The notes beneath the pieces are model-generated. The model searched no databases. It was not told the origin of the DNA and worked only from the letters and a program-made list of their open reading frames with translations. From Moringa oleifera (Eukaryota > Streptophyta > Magnoliopsida > Brassicales > Moringaceae), in contig JAJFZO010000047.1 of assembly GCA_021397835.1 (NCBI GenBank), positions 210,877 through 274,876 on the forward strand: 64,000 nt of DNA, in the 5' to 3' direction. Numbering within the stretch: the first letter of the stretch is position 1; every line of letters starts with the position of its first letter. This document shows positions 1 to 10,552 of this stretch, piece by piece. The position numbers and the translations under genes were made by a program.

Positions 1-217
1 AGATATATGTATTTTTTATTGCAGTAACACTTGGTTCTCCAATGCTTCCCGATATGTTTCCAAGTGTTTTTTTCTTGTGTTTCTCATTCTCTACAAGCCC
101 AAAGGACTTGTTTCTTTCTCCAAGCCATTATCTTGAGGGACCGTTTCTGACCTCGTGGCATCAATTTTCGAAAAGAGAGGGACAATTGTTTTGGGGGTTC
201 AGGAGGGGGGGGGGGGA
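1..217. other. Flank beyond the 25S 3' end, probably rDNA intergenic spacer
   Basis: This AT-richer stretch follows the 25S 3' terminus when read on the minus strand, so by position it is 3' external/intergenic spacer. It contains T-rich runs (about 12-18 and 66-72) and pyrimidine-rich DNA, then a purine-rich stretch merging into the G run at 205-216. I see no satellite monomer, no rRNA similarity and no convincing gene. The 67-residue plus-strand frame starting at 42 is low-complexity and runs into the rRNA fragment. An unrelated insertion next to a broken rDNA unit cannot be excluded. Confidence 0.5.
205..216. repeat. 12-nt G homopolymer at the 25S terminus
   Basis: Twelve consecutive G on the plus strand (C on the rRNA-sense strand) sit a few bases outside the 25S end. 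Plant 25S genes usually end in a short C-rich stretch, so this looks like an expansion of that terminus. Length in such runs is prone to slippage in vivo and to sequencing error. Confidence 0.8.
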
Positions 218-620
218 GGGACGAATCGTAGCGACAAAGGGCTGAATCTCAGTGGATCGTGGCAGCAAGGCCACTCTGCCACTTACAATACCCCGTCGCG
301 TATTTAAGTCATCTGCAAATGATTCTACCCATCGCTCGGTGGGAATCACTCTTCAAGGCAGCCCGCGAGGCTCCGCCGCCACGTGAGCTTGGCCAACGAC
401 ACGTGCTTTTGGGGGCTTGGAGGCCCCTACTACAGGTCGGCAATTGGGCAACGGGCGCATGCATCGCTTCTAGCCTGAGTTCTGTCTTAGAGGCGTTCAG
501 TCATAATCCAGCGCATGGTAGCTTCGCGCCACTGGCTTTTCAACCAAACGCGATGACCAATTGTGCGAATCAACGGTTCCTCTCGTACTAGGTTGAATTA
601 CTATCGCGACGCGGGCATCG

Positions 621-673
<53 letters not shown>

Positions 674-708
674 ATTGGTGGGTGAACAATCCAACACTTG
701 GTGAATTC

Positions 709-753
<45 letters not shown>

Positions 754-776
754 AACGTCCCTATGAATGCTTGGCT

Positions 777-819
<43 letters not shown>

Positions 820-939
820 AGCTTCAAATTCCGAAGGTCTACAGGATTAATAGGCCACGCTTTCATGGTTCATATTCGTACTGGAAATCAGAATCAAACG
901 AGCTTTTGCCCTTTTGTTCCACACGATATTTCTGTTCTC
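218..939 (-). pseudogene. 25S rRNA 3'-terminal fragment (~720 nt), decayed
   Basis: Read on the minus strand this is the 3' part of plant 25S rRNA. It begins near the conserved GAGAACAGAAAT stretch (about 928-939), passes the conserved AAGTTACCACAGGGATAACT region (about 788-807) and the sarcin-ricin loop (AGTACGAGAGGAACCG, 574-589, intact), and ends with the typical CAGCCCTTTGTCGCTA terminus near 230-245. A full gene is about 3.4 kb, so roughly the first 2.7 kb are missing. Several normally fixed positions differ, for example TACGAACCG reads as TATGAACCA and CAAGCGTTC as CAAGCATTC. Most of these changes look like decay of methylated CpG. It is fused to 18S sequence and cannot yield a mature rRNA. 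Its end near 218-221 is placed from the family terminus and is good to a few bases. Confidence 0.95.
935..939 (-). other. 18S/25S deletion junction with 5-bp microhomology
   Basis: The plus-strand bases TTCTC belong to both partners. Intact 18S has TTTCTCAGGCTCCC here and intact 25S has TTTCTGTTCTCG, and the sequence switches from one to the other inside the shared bases. The join removes the rest of 18S, ITS1, 5.8S, ITS2 and most of 25S. From usual plant gene sizes that is roughly 4.5-5 kb. Short shared bases at the join fit microhomology-mediated end joining or replication slippage. Confidence 0.85.
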
Positions 940-1338
940 AGGCTCCCTCTCCGGAATCGAACCCTAATTCTCCGTCACCCGTCACCACCATAGTAGGCAA
1001 CTATCCTACCATCAAAAGTTGATAAGGCAGAAATTTGAATGATGCGTCGCCGGCACGATGGCCTTGCGATCCGTCGAGTTATCATGAATCATCAGAGCAA
1101 CGAGCGAAGCCCGCGTCGACCTTTTATCTAATAAATGCACCCTTTCCAGAAGTCAGGGTTTGTTGCACGTATTAGCTCTAGAATTACTACGGTTATCCGA
1201 GTAGTAGGTACCATCAAACAAACTATAACTGATTTAATGAGCCATTCATAGTTTCACAGTCTGAATTAGTTCATATTTACACATGCATGGCTTAATCTTT
1301 GAGATAAGCATATGACTACTGGCAGGATCAACCAGGTA
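935..1338 (-). pseudogene. 18S rRNA 5'-terminal fragment (~400 nt), decayed
   Basis: The 5' end is exact: the minus strand starts at 1338 with TACCTGGTTGATCCTGCC, the universal eukaryotic small-subunit start. The sequence then runs through the first ~400 nt of plant 18S to GGAGAGGGAGCCTGAG (about 940-955), where it stops. About 1.4 kb of the usual 1.8 kb is absent. Substitutions fall at highly conserved sites: ATGCTTGTCTC reads ATGCTTATCTC, GTAAGTATG reads GTAAATATG, and AACTGCGAATGG reads AACTATGAATGG. These indicate a dead copy and not simply a partial view of an active gene. The adjoining 25S fragment lies in the same orientation and in the normal 18S-before-25S order. Confidence 0.96.
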
Positions 1339-1850
1339 GCATCCTTCGAGACGCCGCGCCAATTAAGACCGAAGCATGCCGTAAGGCTCGCTAAGGCCAA
1401 AGCTGTCGCAGTCGTCGTTCAAAATCGATGGGACGTGGGACAAATGCTTTCGCTTGGATAGGCTGAGGTTGAGGCCACTCCTGTCGCAATACTTTTTGCA
1501 CCCGAGGGGACAACCGATCTCTCGTGTGCCAAAGCAGCCACATGCCAAAGCAAGCCGCGCTTGGAGCACGAGGCTCGACTTAGGTTTCCACCCATGCCCA
1601 CGAGGGACATGGTGGAAAGACAACCGACTCGAATCATCAAATTCCATTTGTGAAGGCACGCGACATAAGGTCCCGATGTCACCCATAAAATGCCAACGTA
1701 TGGCTCGGGGTTGAGCTTGAAGCGACGTGCTAGTTGACAGTTCGATGTGAGAGCATGAAGCCTGCCAACGCGCATGACTAGATCACCACTCACACATCGC
1801 ACGTACAAATGGGCAGCAACAGCACCAAACGAGCTGCAAGCCAACAAGCG
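1339..1850 (-). other. 5' ETS / intergenic-spacer-like sequence upstream of the 18S start
   Basis: This stretch directly precedes the 18S 5' end in transcriptional sense, so by position it is the 5' external transcribed spacer or adjoining spacer. I found no plant RNA polymerase I initiation motif (TATATA followed by G residues on the minus strand, read as C/T-rich then TATATA on the plus strand). Either the promoter lay further upstream and was replaced by the array, or it has been lost. Overlapping open frames on both strands (for example 1419-1895 minus) have no recognisable domain and look like chance frames. Confidence 0.6.
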
Positions 1851-1959
1851 AAAGGCCCATCGATCATGCAGGTCATCGTGCGCCACCACACCCATGCCGC
1901 TAAGCGCAAAATTGTTTCAATATCAAGGGACGATTCTTCAATGGCAAGGGACCACCAAT
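1850..1959. repeat. Degenerate edge copy of the 317-bp satellite
   Basis: Weak but collinear similarity to the second half of the monomer is visible. GGCCCATCGATCATGCAG matches the monomer's GGCCCTCACG..GCATGCAT region, TCATCGTGCGCCACCACACCC matches TCATCGTTAGC..GCCGCCCACACC, and ACGATTCTTC...ACCACCAATGAGG matches ACGATTATTCTC...CCCACCGATGAGG. Similarity fades leftward, so the start near 1850 is approximate. It could extend to about 1790. A dot plot against the array consensus would settle this. Confidence 0.5.
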
Positions 1960-2615
1960 GAGGCCTTTGCAGCAGGGGTCTCAAAATGTGCCTAGGCTGG
2001 CCGTGTGGCTCGCTCGTTGCTAACGATCGACGATCGTGTCGTCGATCACGTTGTGCAACAAGTCCGCTTCCAGGCAAGCCTGAGCGTCGAGATCCAACCC
2101 TGCGTTCACCACCTCGAGGGCCTGCGACAAAGCACTTCGCGTGCTCAAAATCCCCCCAACGGTTTAGCCCTCACGTAGCATGCATCATCGTTAACTTCGC
2201 CGCCCACACCATCGAGCTTGTCCAGCCACATCCTAGCTCATTATCCCATGATTATTCTCGCTTAGTTTCCCACGTTTTTCCCACCGATGAGGCCTTGGCA
2301 GTAGGGGTGTCACAACGTGCCCAGGCTGGCCGTGTGGCTCGCTCGTTGGTAACGGTCGACGATCGTGTCGTCGATCGCGCTGCACAACAAGTCCGCCTAA
2401 GCAAGCCTGAGCGTCGAGATCCAACCCCACGTCTGCCGCCTCGAGGGCCTGCGACGAAGCACTCCGCATGCTCGAAATCCCCCTAACAATTTGGCCCTCA
2501 CGTAGCATGCATCATCGTTAGCTTCGCCGCACACACCATCGAGCTTGTCTAGCAACATCCCAGCTCATTATCCCACAATTATTCTCGCTTCGTTGCCCAT
2601 GTTTTTCCCACCGAT
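1960..2615 (+). repeat. Two founder-like long monomers (329 and 327 bp)
   Basis: Landmarks at 1960, 2289 and 2616 are 329 and 327 bp apart. Between the AGGGGT and GTGCC(C/T)AGGC parts both carry about ten extra bases (CTCAAAAT and GTCACAAC types, about 1978-1990 and 2307-2319) that no later copy has. They are either an older form of the unit or an edge variant shielded from homogenisation. Confidence 0.8.
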
Positions 2616-5151
2616 GAGGCCTTGGCAGCAGGGGTGCCAAGGCTGGCCGTGTCACTCGCTCATTGCTGATGGCCGACGATTGTGTCGTTGATCGCGCGGC
2701 GCAACGAGTCCGTCGAGGCAAGCCTGAGCGTCGAGATCCAACCCCACGTCTGCCGCCTCAAGGGCTTGTGACGAAGCACTACGCATGCTCGAAATCCCCC
2801 CAACGATTTGGCCCTCACGTAGCATGCATCATCGTTAGCTTCGCCACCCACACCATCGAGCTTGTCTAGCCATATCCCAGCTCATTATCACATGATTATT
2901 CTCGCTTTGTTGCCCACGTTTTTCGTACCAATGAGGCCTTGGCAGCAGGGGTGCCCAGGCTAGCCGTGTGGCTCGCTCGTTGCTAACGGTCGACGATTGT
3001 GTCGTCGATCACACTGCGCAACGAGTCCGCCTAGGCAAGCCTGAGCGTTGAGATCCAACCCCACATCTGCCGCCTCGAGGGCCTGCGATGAAGCACTCCG
3101 CATGCTCGATATCCCTCCAACGATTTGGCCTTCGCGTAGCATGCATCATCGTTAGCTTCGCCGCCCAGACCATCGAGCTTGTCTAGCCACAACCCAGCTC
3201 ATTATCCCACGATTATTCTCGCTTCGTTGCCCACGTTTTTCGTACCAATGAGGCCTTGGCAGCAGGGGTGCCCAGGCTAGCCGTCTGGCTCGCTCGTTGC
3301 TAACGGTCGACGATCATGTCGTCGATCGCGCTGCGCAACGAGTTCGCCTAGGCAAGCCTGAGCGTCGAGATCCAACCCCACGTCTGCCGCCTCAAGGGCC
3401 TACGACGAAGCACTTCGCATGCTCGATATCCCTCCAACGATTTGGCCTTCGCGTAGCATGCATCATCGTTAGCTTCGTCGCCCACACCATCAAGCTTGTC
3501 TAGCCACATCCCTGCTCATTATCCCATGATTATTCTCGCTTCGTTGCCCACGTTTTTCGTACCAATGAGGCCTTGGCAGCAGGGGTGCCCAGGCTAGCCG
3601 TGTGGCTTGCTCGTTGCTAACGGACGACGATAGAGTCATCGACCATGCTGCACAACGAGTCCACCTTGGCAAGCCTGAGCGTCGAGATCAAACCCCACGT
3701 CTGCCGCCTCGAGGGCCTGCGATGAAGCGCTCCGCATGCTCGAAATCCCCCCAATAGTTTGGCCCTCACGTAGCATGCATCATTGTTTGCTTCACAGCCC
3801 ACACCATCGAGCTTGTCTAGCCACATCCCAGCTCATTATCCCACGATTATTCTCGCTTCATTGCCCACGTTTTTCGCACTATTGAGGCCTTGGCAGTAGG
3901 GGTACCCAGGCTGGCCGTATGGCTCGCTCGTTGCTAACAGACGGCAATAGTGTCATCGATCACAATGCACAACGAGTCCACCTAGGCAAGCCTGAGCGTC
4001 GAGATCAAACCCCACATCTGTCGCCTCGAGGGCCTGCGATGAAGTACTCCGCATGCTCGAAATCCCACCAACAATTTGGCCCTCACGGAGCATGCATCAT
4101 TGTTTGCTTCGCAAACCATTCCATCGAGCTTGTCTAGCCATATCCCAGCTCATTATCCCACGATTATTCTTGCTTCGTAGCCCACATTTTTCCCACCAGC
4201 GAGGCCTTGGCAGTAGGGGCACCCAGGCTGGCCGTGTGGCTCGCTCGTTGCTAACGGCCAACGATCGTGTCGTCGATCGCGCTGCGTAATGAGTCCGCCT
4301 AGGCAAGCCTGAGCGTCGAGATCCAACCCAACGTTTGCTGCCTCGAGGGCCTACGATGAAGCACTCCGCATGCTCGAAATCCCCCCAACGATTTGGCCCT
4401 CACGTAGCATGCATCATCGTTAGCTTCGCTACCCACACCATCGAGCTTGTCTAGCCACATCCCAGCTCATTATCCCACGATTATTCTCCCTTCGTTGCCC
4501 ACGTTTTTCCCACCGATGAGGCCTTGGCAGTAGGGGTGCCCAAGCTGGCCGTGTGGCTCGCTCGCTCCTAACAGCCGACGATAGTGTCATCGATCACGCT
4601 GCCCAATGAGTCCACCTAGGCAAGCATAAGCATCGAGATCCATCCCCACGTCTGCTAACTCGACGGCTTACGATGAAGCACTCCGCATGCTCGAAATCCC
4701 CCCAACATTTTGGCCCTAACATAGCATGCATCATGGTTTGCTTCGCCGCCCACAACATCGAGCTAGTCTAGCCACATCCCAGTTCATTATCCTACGATTA
4801 TTCTCGCTTCGTTGCCCACGTTTTTCCAACCGATGAGGCCTTGGCAGCAGGGGTGCCTAGGCTGGCCGTGTGGCTCGCTCGTTGCTAATGGCCGACGATC
4901 TTGTCGTCGATCGCGCTGCGCAACGAGTCCGCCTAGGCAAGCATGGGCGTCGAGATCCAATCCCACGTCTGCCGCCCCGACGGCCTGCGAAGAAGCACTC
5001 CGCATTCTCGAAATCCCCCCAATGATTTAGCCCTCGCGTAGCATGCATCATCGTGAGCTTCGCCGCCCACACCATCGAGCTTGTCTAGCCATATCCCAGC
5101 ACATTATCCCACGATTATTCTCGCTTCGTTGTCCACGTTTTTCCCACCAAT
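2616..5151 (+). repeat. Regular block of eight 317-bp monomers
   Basis: Landmarks at 2616, 2933, 3250, 3567, 3884, 4201, 4518, 4835 and 5152 are exactly 317 bp apart. Three consecutive copies share the private form TTTTTCGTACCAATGAGG (about 2920-3570), which points to simple one-monomer amplification there. No longer period is evident. Confidence 0.85.
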
Positions 5152-8008
5152 GAGGCCTTGGCAGTAGGGGTGCCGAGGCTGGCTGTGTGGCTCGCACGTT
5201 TCTAACGGCCGACGATCGCATCGTCGATCGCGCTGCGCAACGAGTCCGCCTAGGCAGCATGGGCGTCGAGATCCACCCCACGTCTGCCGCCCCGACGGCC
5301 TGCGAAGAAGCACTCCCGCATTCTCGAAATCCCCCCAATGATTTGCCCTCGCGTAGCATGCATCATGTGAGCTTCGCCGCCCACACCATCGAGCTTGTCT
5401 AGCCATATCCCAGCTCATTATCCCACGATTATTCTCGCTTCGTTGCCCACGTTTTTCCCACCGATGAGGCCTTGGCAGTAGGGGTGCCGAGGCTGGCCGT
5501 GTGGCTCGTTCGTTTCTAACGGCCAACGATCGTGTCGTCGATCACGCTGCGCAATGAGACCGCCTAGGCAAGCATGAGCGTCGAGATCCAACCCCACGTC
5601 TGTCGCCCCAAGGGCCTGCGACAAAGCACTCCGCATGCTCGAATCCCCCCCAACAATTTGGCCCTCACGTAGCATGCATCATCGTTAGCTTCGCCGTCCA
5701 CTCCATCGATCTTGTCTGGCCACATCCCAGCTCATTATCCCACGATTATTCTCGCTTCATTGCCCACGTTTTTTCCCACTGATGAGGCCTTGGCAGGAGG
5801 GGTGGCAAGGCTGGCTGTGTGGCTCACTCGTTGTTAACGGGCGACGATAGTGCCATCGATCACGCTGCACAATGAGTCCACCTCGGCAAGCCTGAGCGTC
5901 GAGAACAAACCCCACGTCTGCCGCCTCGAGGGCCCTACGAAGAAGCACGCCGCATTCTCGAAATCCCCCCAACGATTTGGCCCTCGCGTAGCATGCATCA
6001 TCGTGAGCTTCGCCGCCCACACCATCGATCTTGTCTAGCCATATCCCAGCTCATTATCCCACGATTATTCTCGCTTCGTTGCCCACGTTTTTTCCCACTG
6101 ATGAGGCCTTGGCAGTAGGGGTGCCCAAGCTGGCCGTGTGGCTCGCTCGTTGCTAAAGGCCGACGATCGTGTCGTCGATCGCGCTACGCAACGAGTCTGC
6201 CTAGGCAAACATGAGCGTCGAGATCAAACCCCACGTCTGCCCCCTCGAGGGCCTGCGATGAAGCACTCCGCAGTCTCGAAATCCCCCCAACGATTTGGCC
6301 CTCGCGTAGCATGCATCATCGTGAGCTTCGTCACCCACACCATCAAGCTTGTCTAGCCATATCCCAGCTCATTATCCCACGATTATTCTCGCTTCGTTGC
6401 CCACGTTTTTCCCACCAATGAGGCCTTGGCAGTAGGGGTGCCGAGGCTGGCCGTGTGGCTCGCTCGTTTCTAACGGCCAGCGATCGTGTCGCCGATCGCG
6501 CTGCGCAACGAGTCCGCCTAGGCAAGCATGGGCGTCGAGATCCAACCCCACGTCTGCCGCCCCGACGGCCTATGAAGAAGCACGCCGCATTCTCGAAATC
6601 CCCCCAATGATTTGGCCCTCGCGTAGCATGTATCATCGTGAGCTTCGCCGCCCACACCGTCGAGCTTGTCTACCCATATCCCAGCTCACTATCCCACGAT
6701 TATTCTCGCTTCGTTGCCCACGTTTTTCCCACCAATAAGGCCTCGGCAGTAGGGGTGCCGAGGTTGGCCGTGTGGCTCGCTCGTTTCTAACGGCCGACGA
6801 TCGTGTCGTCAATCGCGCCGCGCAACGAGTCCGCCTTGGCAAGCATGGGCGTCGAGATCCAACCCCACGTCTGCCGCCCCGAGGGCCTGCGAAGAAGCAC
6901 TCCGCAATCTCCAAATCCCCCCAACGATTGAGCCCTCGTGTAGCATGCATCATCGTGAGCTTCGTCGCCCACACCATCGAGCTTGTCTAGCCATATCCCA
7001 GCTCATTATCCCATGATTATTCTCACTTCGTTGCCCATGTTTTTCCCACCGATGAGGCCTTGGCAGTAGGGGTGCCGAGGCTGGCCCTGTGGCTCGCTCG
7101 TTTCTAACGGCCAACGATCGTGTCGTCGATCGCGCTGCGAAATGAGTCCGCCTAGGCAAGCATGAGCGTCGAGATCCAACCCCACGTCTGTCACCCCAAG
7201 GGCCTGCGACGAAGCACTCCGCATGCTCGAATCCCCCCCAACAATTTGGCCCTCACGTAGCATGCATCATTGTTAGCTTCACCGCCCACACCATCGATCT
7301 TGTCTGGCCACATCCCAGCTCATTATCCCATGATTATTCTCGCTTCGTTGCCCACGTTTTTTCCCACTGATGAGGCCTTGGCAGGAGGGGTGGCAAGGCT
7401 GGCCGTGTGGCTCACTCGTTGTTAACGGGCGACGATAGTGTCATCGATCACGCTGCACAATGAGTCCACCTCGGCAAGCCTGAGCGTCGAGAACAAACCC
7501 CAAGTCTGCCGCCTCGAGGGCCCTACGAAGAAACACGCCGCATTCTCGAAATTCCCTCAACGATTTGGCCCTCGCGTAGCATGCATCATCGTGAGCTTCG
7601 CCGCCCACACCATCGATCTTGTCTAGCCACATCCCAGCTCATTATCCCATGATTATTCTCGTTTCGTTGCCCACATTTTTTCCCACTGATGAGGCCTTGG
7701 CAGTAGGGGTGCCCAAGCTGGCCGTGTGGCTCGCTCGTTGCTAAAGGCCGATGATCGTGTCGTCGATCGCGCTGCGCAACGAGTCTGCCTAGGCAAGCAT
7801 GAGCGTCGAGATCAAACCCCACGTCTGCCGCCTTGAGGGCCTGCGATGAAGCACTCCGCATTCTCGAAATCCCCCCAACGATTTGGCCCTCGCGTAGCAT
7901 GCATCATCGTGAGCTTCACCGCCCACACCATCAAGCTTGTCTAGCCATATCCCAGGTCATTATCCCACGATTATTCTCGCTTCGTTGCCCACGTTTTTTC
8001 CCACTGAT
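5152..8008 (+). repeat. Pentamer duplication, offset ~1,588 bp
   Basis: Landmarks 5466, 5784 and 6103 pair with 7054, 7372 and 7691 at exactly 1,588 bp, and 5152 pairs with 6737 at 1,585 bp. Paired copies share private forms: GGCAGGAGGGGTGGCAAGG at 5784/7372, and the GAGGGCCCTACGAAG run with an extra C. Members with a six-T tract are 318-319 bp. The copy around 5250-5370 has several one-base indels (net interval 314 bp) absent from its partner. Confidence 0.85.
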
Positions 8009-10552
8009 GAGGCCTTGGCAGGAGGGGTGGCAAGGCTGGCCGTGTTGCTCACTCGCTGTTAACGGGCAACGACAGTGTCATCGATCACGCTGCACAATGA
8101 GTCCACCTCGACAAGCCTGAGCGTCGAGATCAAACCCCACGTCTGCCGCCTCGAGGGCCCTACGAAGAAGCACTCCGCATTCTCGTAATCCCCCCAACGA
8201 TTTGGCCCTCACGTAGCATGCATCATCGTGAGCTTCGTCGCCCACACCATCGAGCTTGTCTAGCCATATCCCAGCTCATTATCCCACGATTATTCTCGCT
8301 TTGTTGCCCAAGTTTTTCACACAGATGAGACCTTAGCAGTAGGGGTGCCGAGGCTGGCTGTGTGGCTCGCTCGTTTCTAATGGCGAACGATCGTGTCATC
8401 GATCGCGCTGCGCAACGAGTCCACCTAGGCAGGCATGAGCGTCGAGATCAAACCACACGTCTGCCGCCTCGAGGGCCCTACGAAGAAGCACTCCGTATTC
8501 TCGAAATCCTCCCAACGATTTGGCCCTCGAGTAGCATTCATCATCGTGAGCTTCGCCGCCCACACCATCGAGCATGTCTAGCCATATCCCAGCTCATTAT
8601 CCCATGATTATTCTCGCTTCGTTGCCCACGTTTTTTCCACATATGAGACCTTGGCAGTAGGGGTGCCGAGGCTGGCTGTGTGGCTCGCTCGTTTCTAACG
8701 GCCAACGATCGTGTCGTCGATCGCACTGCGCAACGAGTCCGCCTAGGCAAGCATGAGCGTAGAGATCCAACCACACGTCTGTCGCCCGAAGGTCCTGCGA
8801 CGAAGCACTCCACATGCTCGAAATCCCCCCAACAATTTGGCCCTCACAAAGCATGCATCATCGTTAGCTTCGCTGGCCACACCATCGAGCTTGTCTGGCC
8901 ACATTCCAGCTCATTATCCCACGATTATTCTCGCTTCATTGCCCACGTTTTTTCCAACTGATGAGGCCTTGGCAGGAGGGGTGGCAAGGCTGGCTGTGTG
9001 GCTCACTCGTTGTTAACGGGCGACGATAGTGTCATCGATCACGCTCCACAAGGAGTCCACCTCGGCAAGCCTGAGCTTTGAGGTCAAACCCCACGTCTGC
9101 CGCCTCGAGGGCCCTGCGAAGAAGCACTCCGCATTCTCGAAATCCCCCAAACGATTTGGCCCTCGTGTAGCATGCATCATCGTGAGCTTCGCCGCCCACG
9201 CCATCGAGCTTGTCTAGCCATATCCCAGCTCATTATCCCATGATTATTCTCGCTTCGTTGCCCACGTTTTTCCCACAGATGAGACCTTGGCAGTAGGGGT
9301 GCCGAGGCTGGCTGTGTGGCTCGTTCGTTTCTAACGGCGAACGATCGTGTCGTCAATCGTGCTGCGCAACGAGTCCGCCTAGGCAAGCATGAGCGTCGAG
9401 ATCCAACCCCACGTCTGTTGCCCCGAGGGCCTACGACAAAGCACTCCGCATGCTCGAAATCCCCCCAAAAATTTGGTCCTCACATAGCATGCATCATCGT
9501 TAGCTTCGTCGCCCACACCATCGAGCTTGTCTAGCCACACCCCAGCTCATTATCCCACGATTATTCTCGCTTTGTTGCCCACGTTTTTTCCCACTGATGA
9601 GGCCTTGGCAGTAGGGGTGCCCCGGTTGGCCGTGTGGCTCGCTCGTTGCTATAGGCCGACGATCGTGTCGTCGATCGCGCTGCGCAACGAGTTCGCCTAG
9701 GGAAGCGAGAGCATCGAGATCAAACCCCACGTCTGCTGCCTCGAGGGCCTACGATGAAGCACTCCGCATTCTCGAAATCCCCCCAACGATTTGGCCCTCG
9801 CGTAGCATGCATCATCGTGAGCTTCGCCGCCCACACCATCGAACTTGTCTAGCCATATCCCAGCTCATTATCTCACGATTATTCTCACTTCGTTGCCCAC
9901 GTTTTTCCCACCAATGAGGCCTCGGCAGTAGGGGTGCCGAGGCTGGCCGTGTGGCTCGCTCGTTTCTAATGGCCAACGATCGTGTTGTCGATCGCGCTGC
10001 GCAATGAGTCCGCCTAGGCAAGCATGGGCGTCGAGATCCAACCCCACGTCTGCCGCCCTGAGGGCCTGCAAAGAAGCACTCCGCAATCTCAAAATCCCCC
10101 CAACGATTTAGCCCTCGCGTAGCATGCATCATTGTGAGCTTCGCCGCCCACACCATCGAGCTTGTCTAGCCATATCCCAGCTCATTATCCCTTGATTATT
10201 CTCACTTCGTTGCCCACGTTTTTTCCCACTGATGAGGCCTTGGCAGGAGGGGTGGCAAGGCTGGCCGTGTGGCTCACTCGTTGTTAACGGGCGACGATAG
10301 TGTCATCGATCACGTTGCACAATGAGTCCACCTCGGCAAGCCTGAGCGTCGAGATCAAACCCCACGTCTGCCGCCTCGAGGGCCCAACAAAGAAGCACTC
10401 CGCATTCTCGAAATCCCCCCAACGATTTGGCCCTCGCGTAGCATGCATCATCATGAGCTTCGCCGCCCACACCATCGATCTTGTCTAGCCACATCTCAAC
10501 TCATTATGCCACGATTATTCTCGCTTCGTTGCCCATGTTTTTTCCCACGGAT
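8009..10552 (+). repeat. Mixed block of two monomer subtypes
   Basis: Two subtypes intermix here. One reads TGAGGCCTTGGCAGGAGGGGTGGCAAGG (landmarks 8009, 8963, 10234). The other has GAGACC in place of GAGGCC, with an ACAGATGAG or ATATGAG lead (8327, 8645, 9281). Spacing is mostly 318 bp because of T6 tracts or an extra C in GGGCCC. Plain 317-bp copies start at 9599 and 9916. No strict higher-order period is seen. Confidence 0.75.

Noticed and set aside
682..993. 103-residue plus-strand frame
   Set aside because: It is antisense to the 25S fragment and crosses the 18S/25S junction, an rRNA shadow frame.
1419..1895. 158-residue minus-strand open frame in the spacer
   Set aside because: It overlaps several other frames on both strands, spans ETS-like sequence and the decayed monomer, and shows no domain, so it is most likely a chance frame.
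1339..1959. RNA polymerase I promoter upstream of the 18S start
   Set aside because: I looked for the plant TATATA-G-rich start motif on the minus strand and found none, so no promoter is called.
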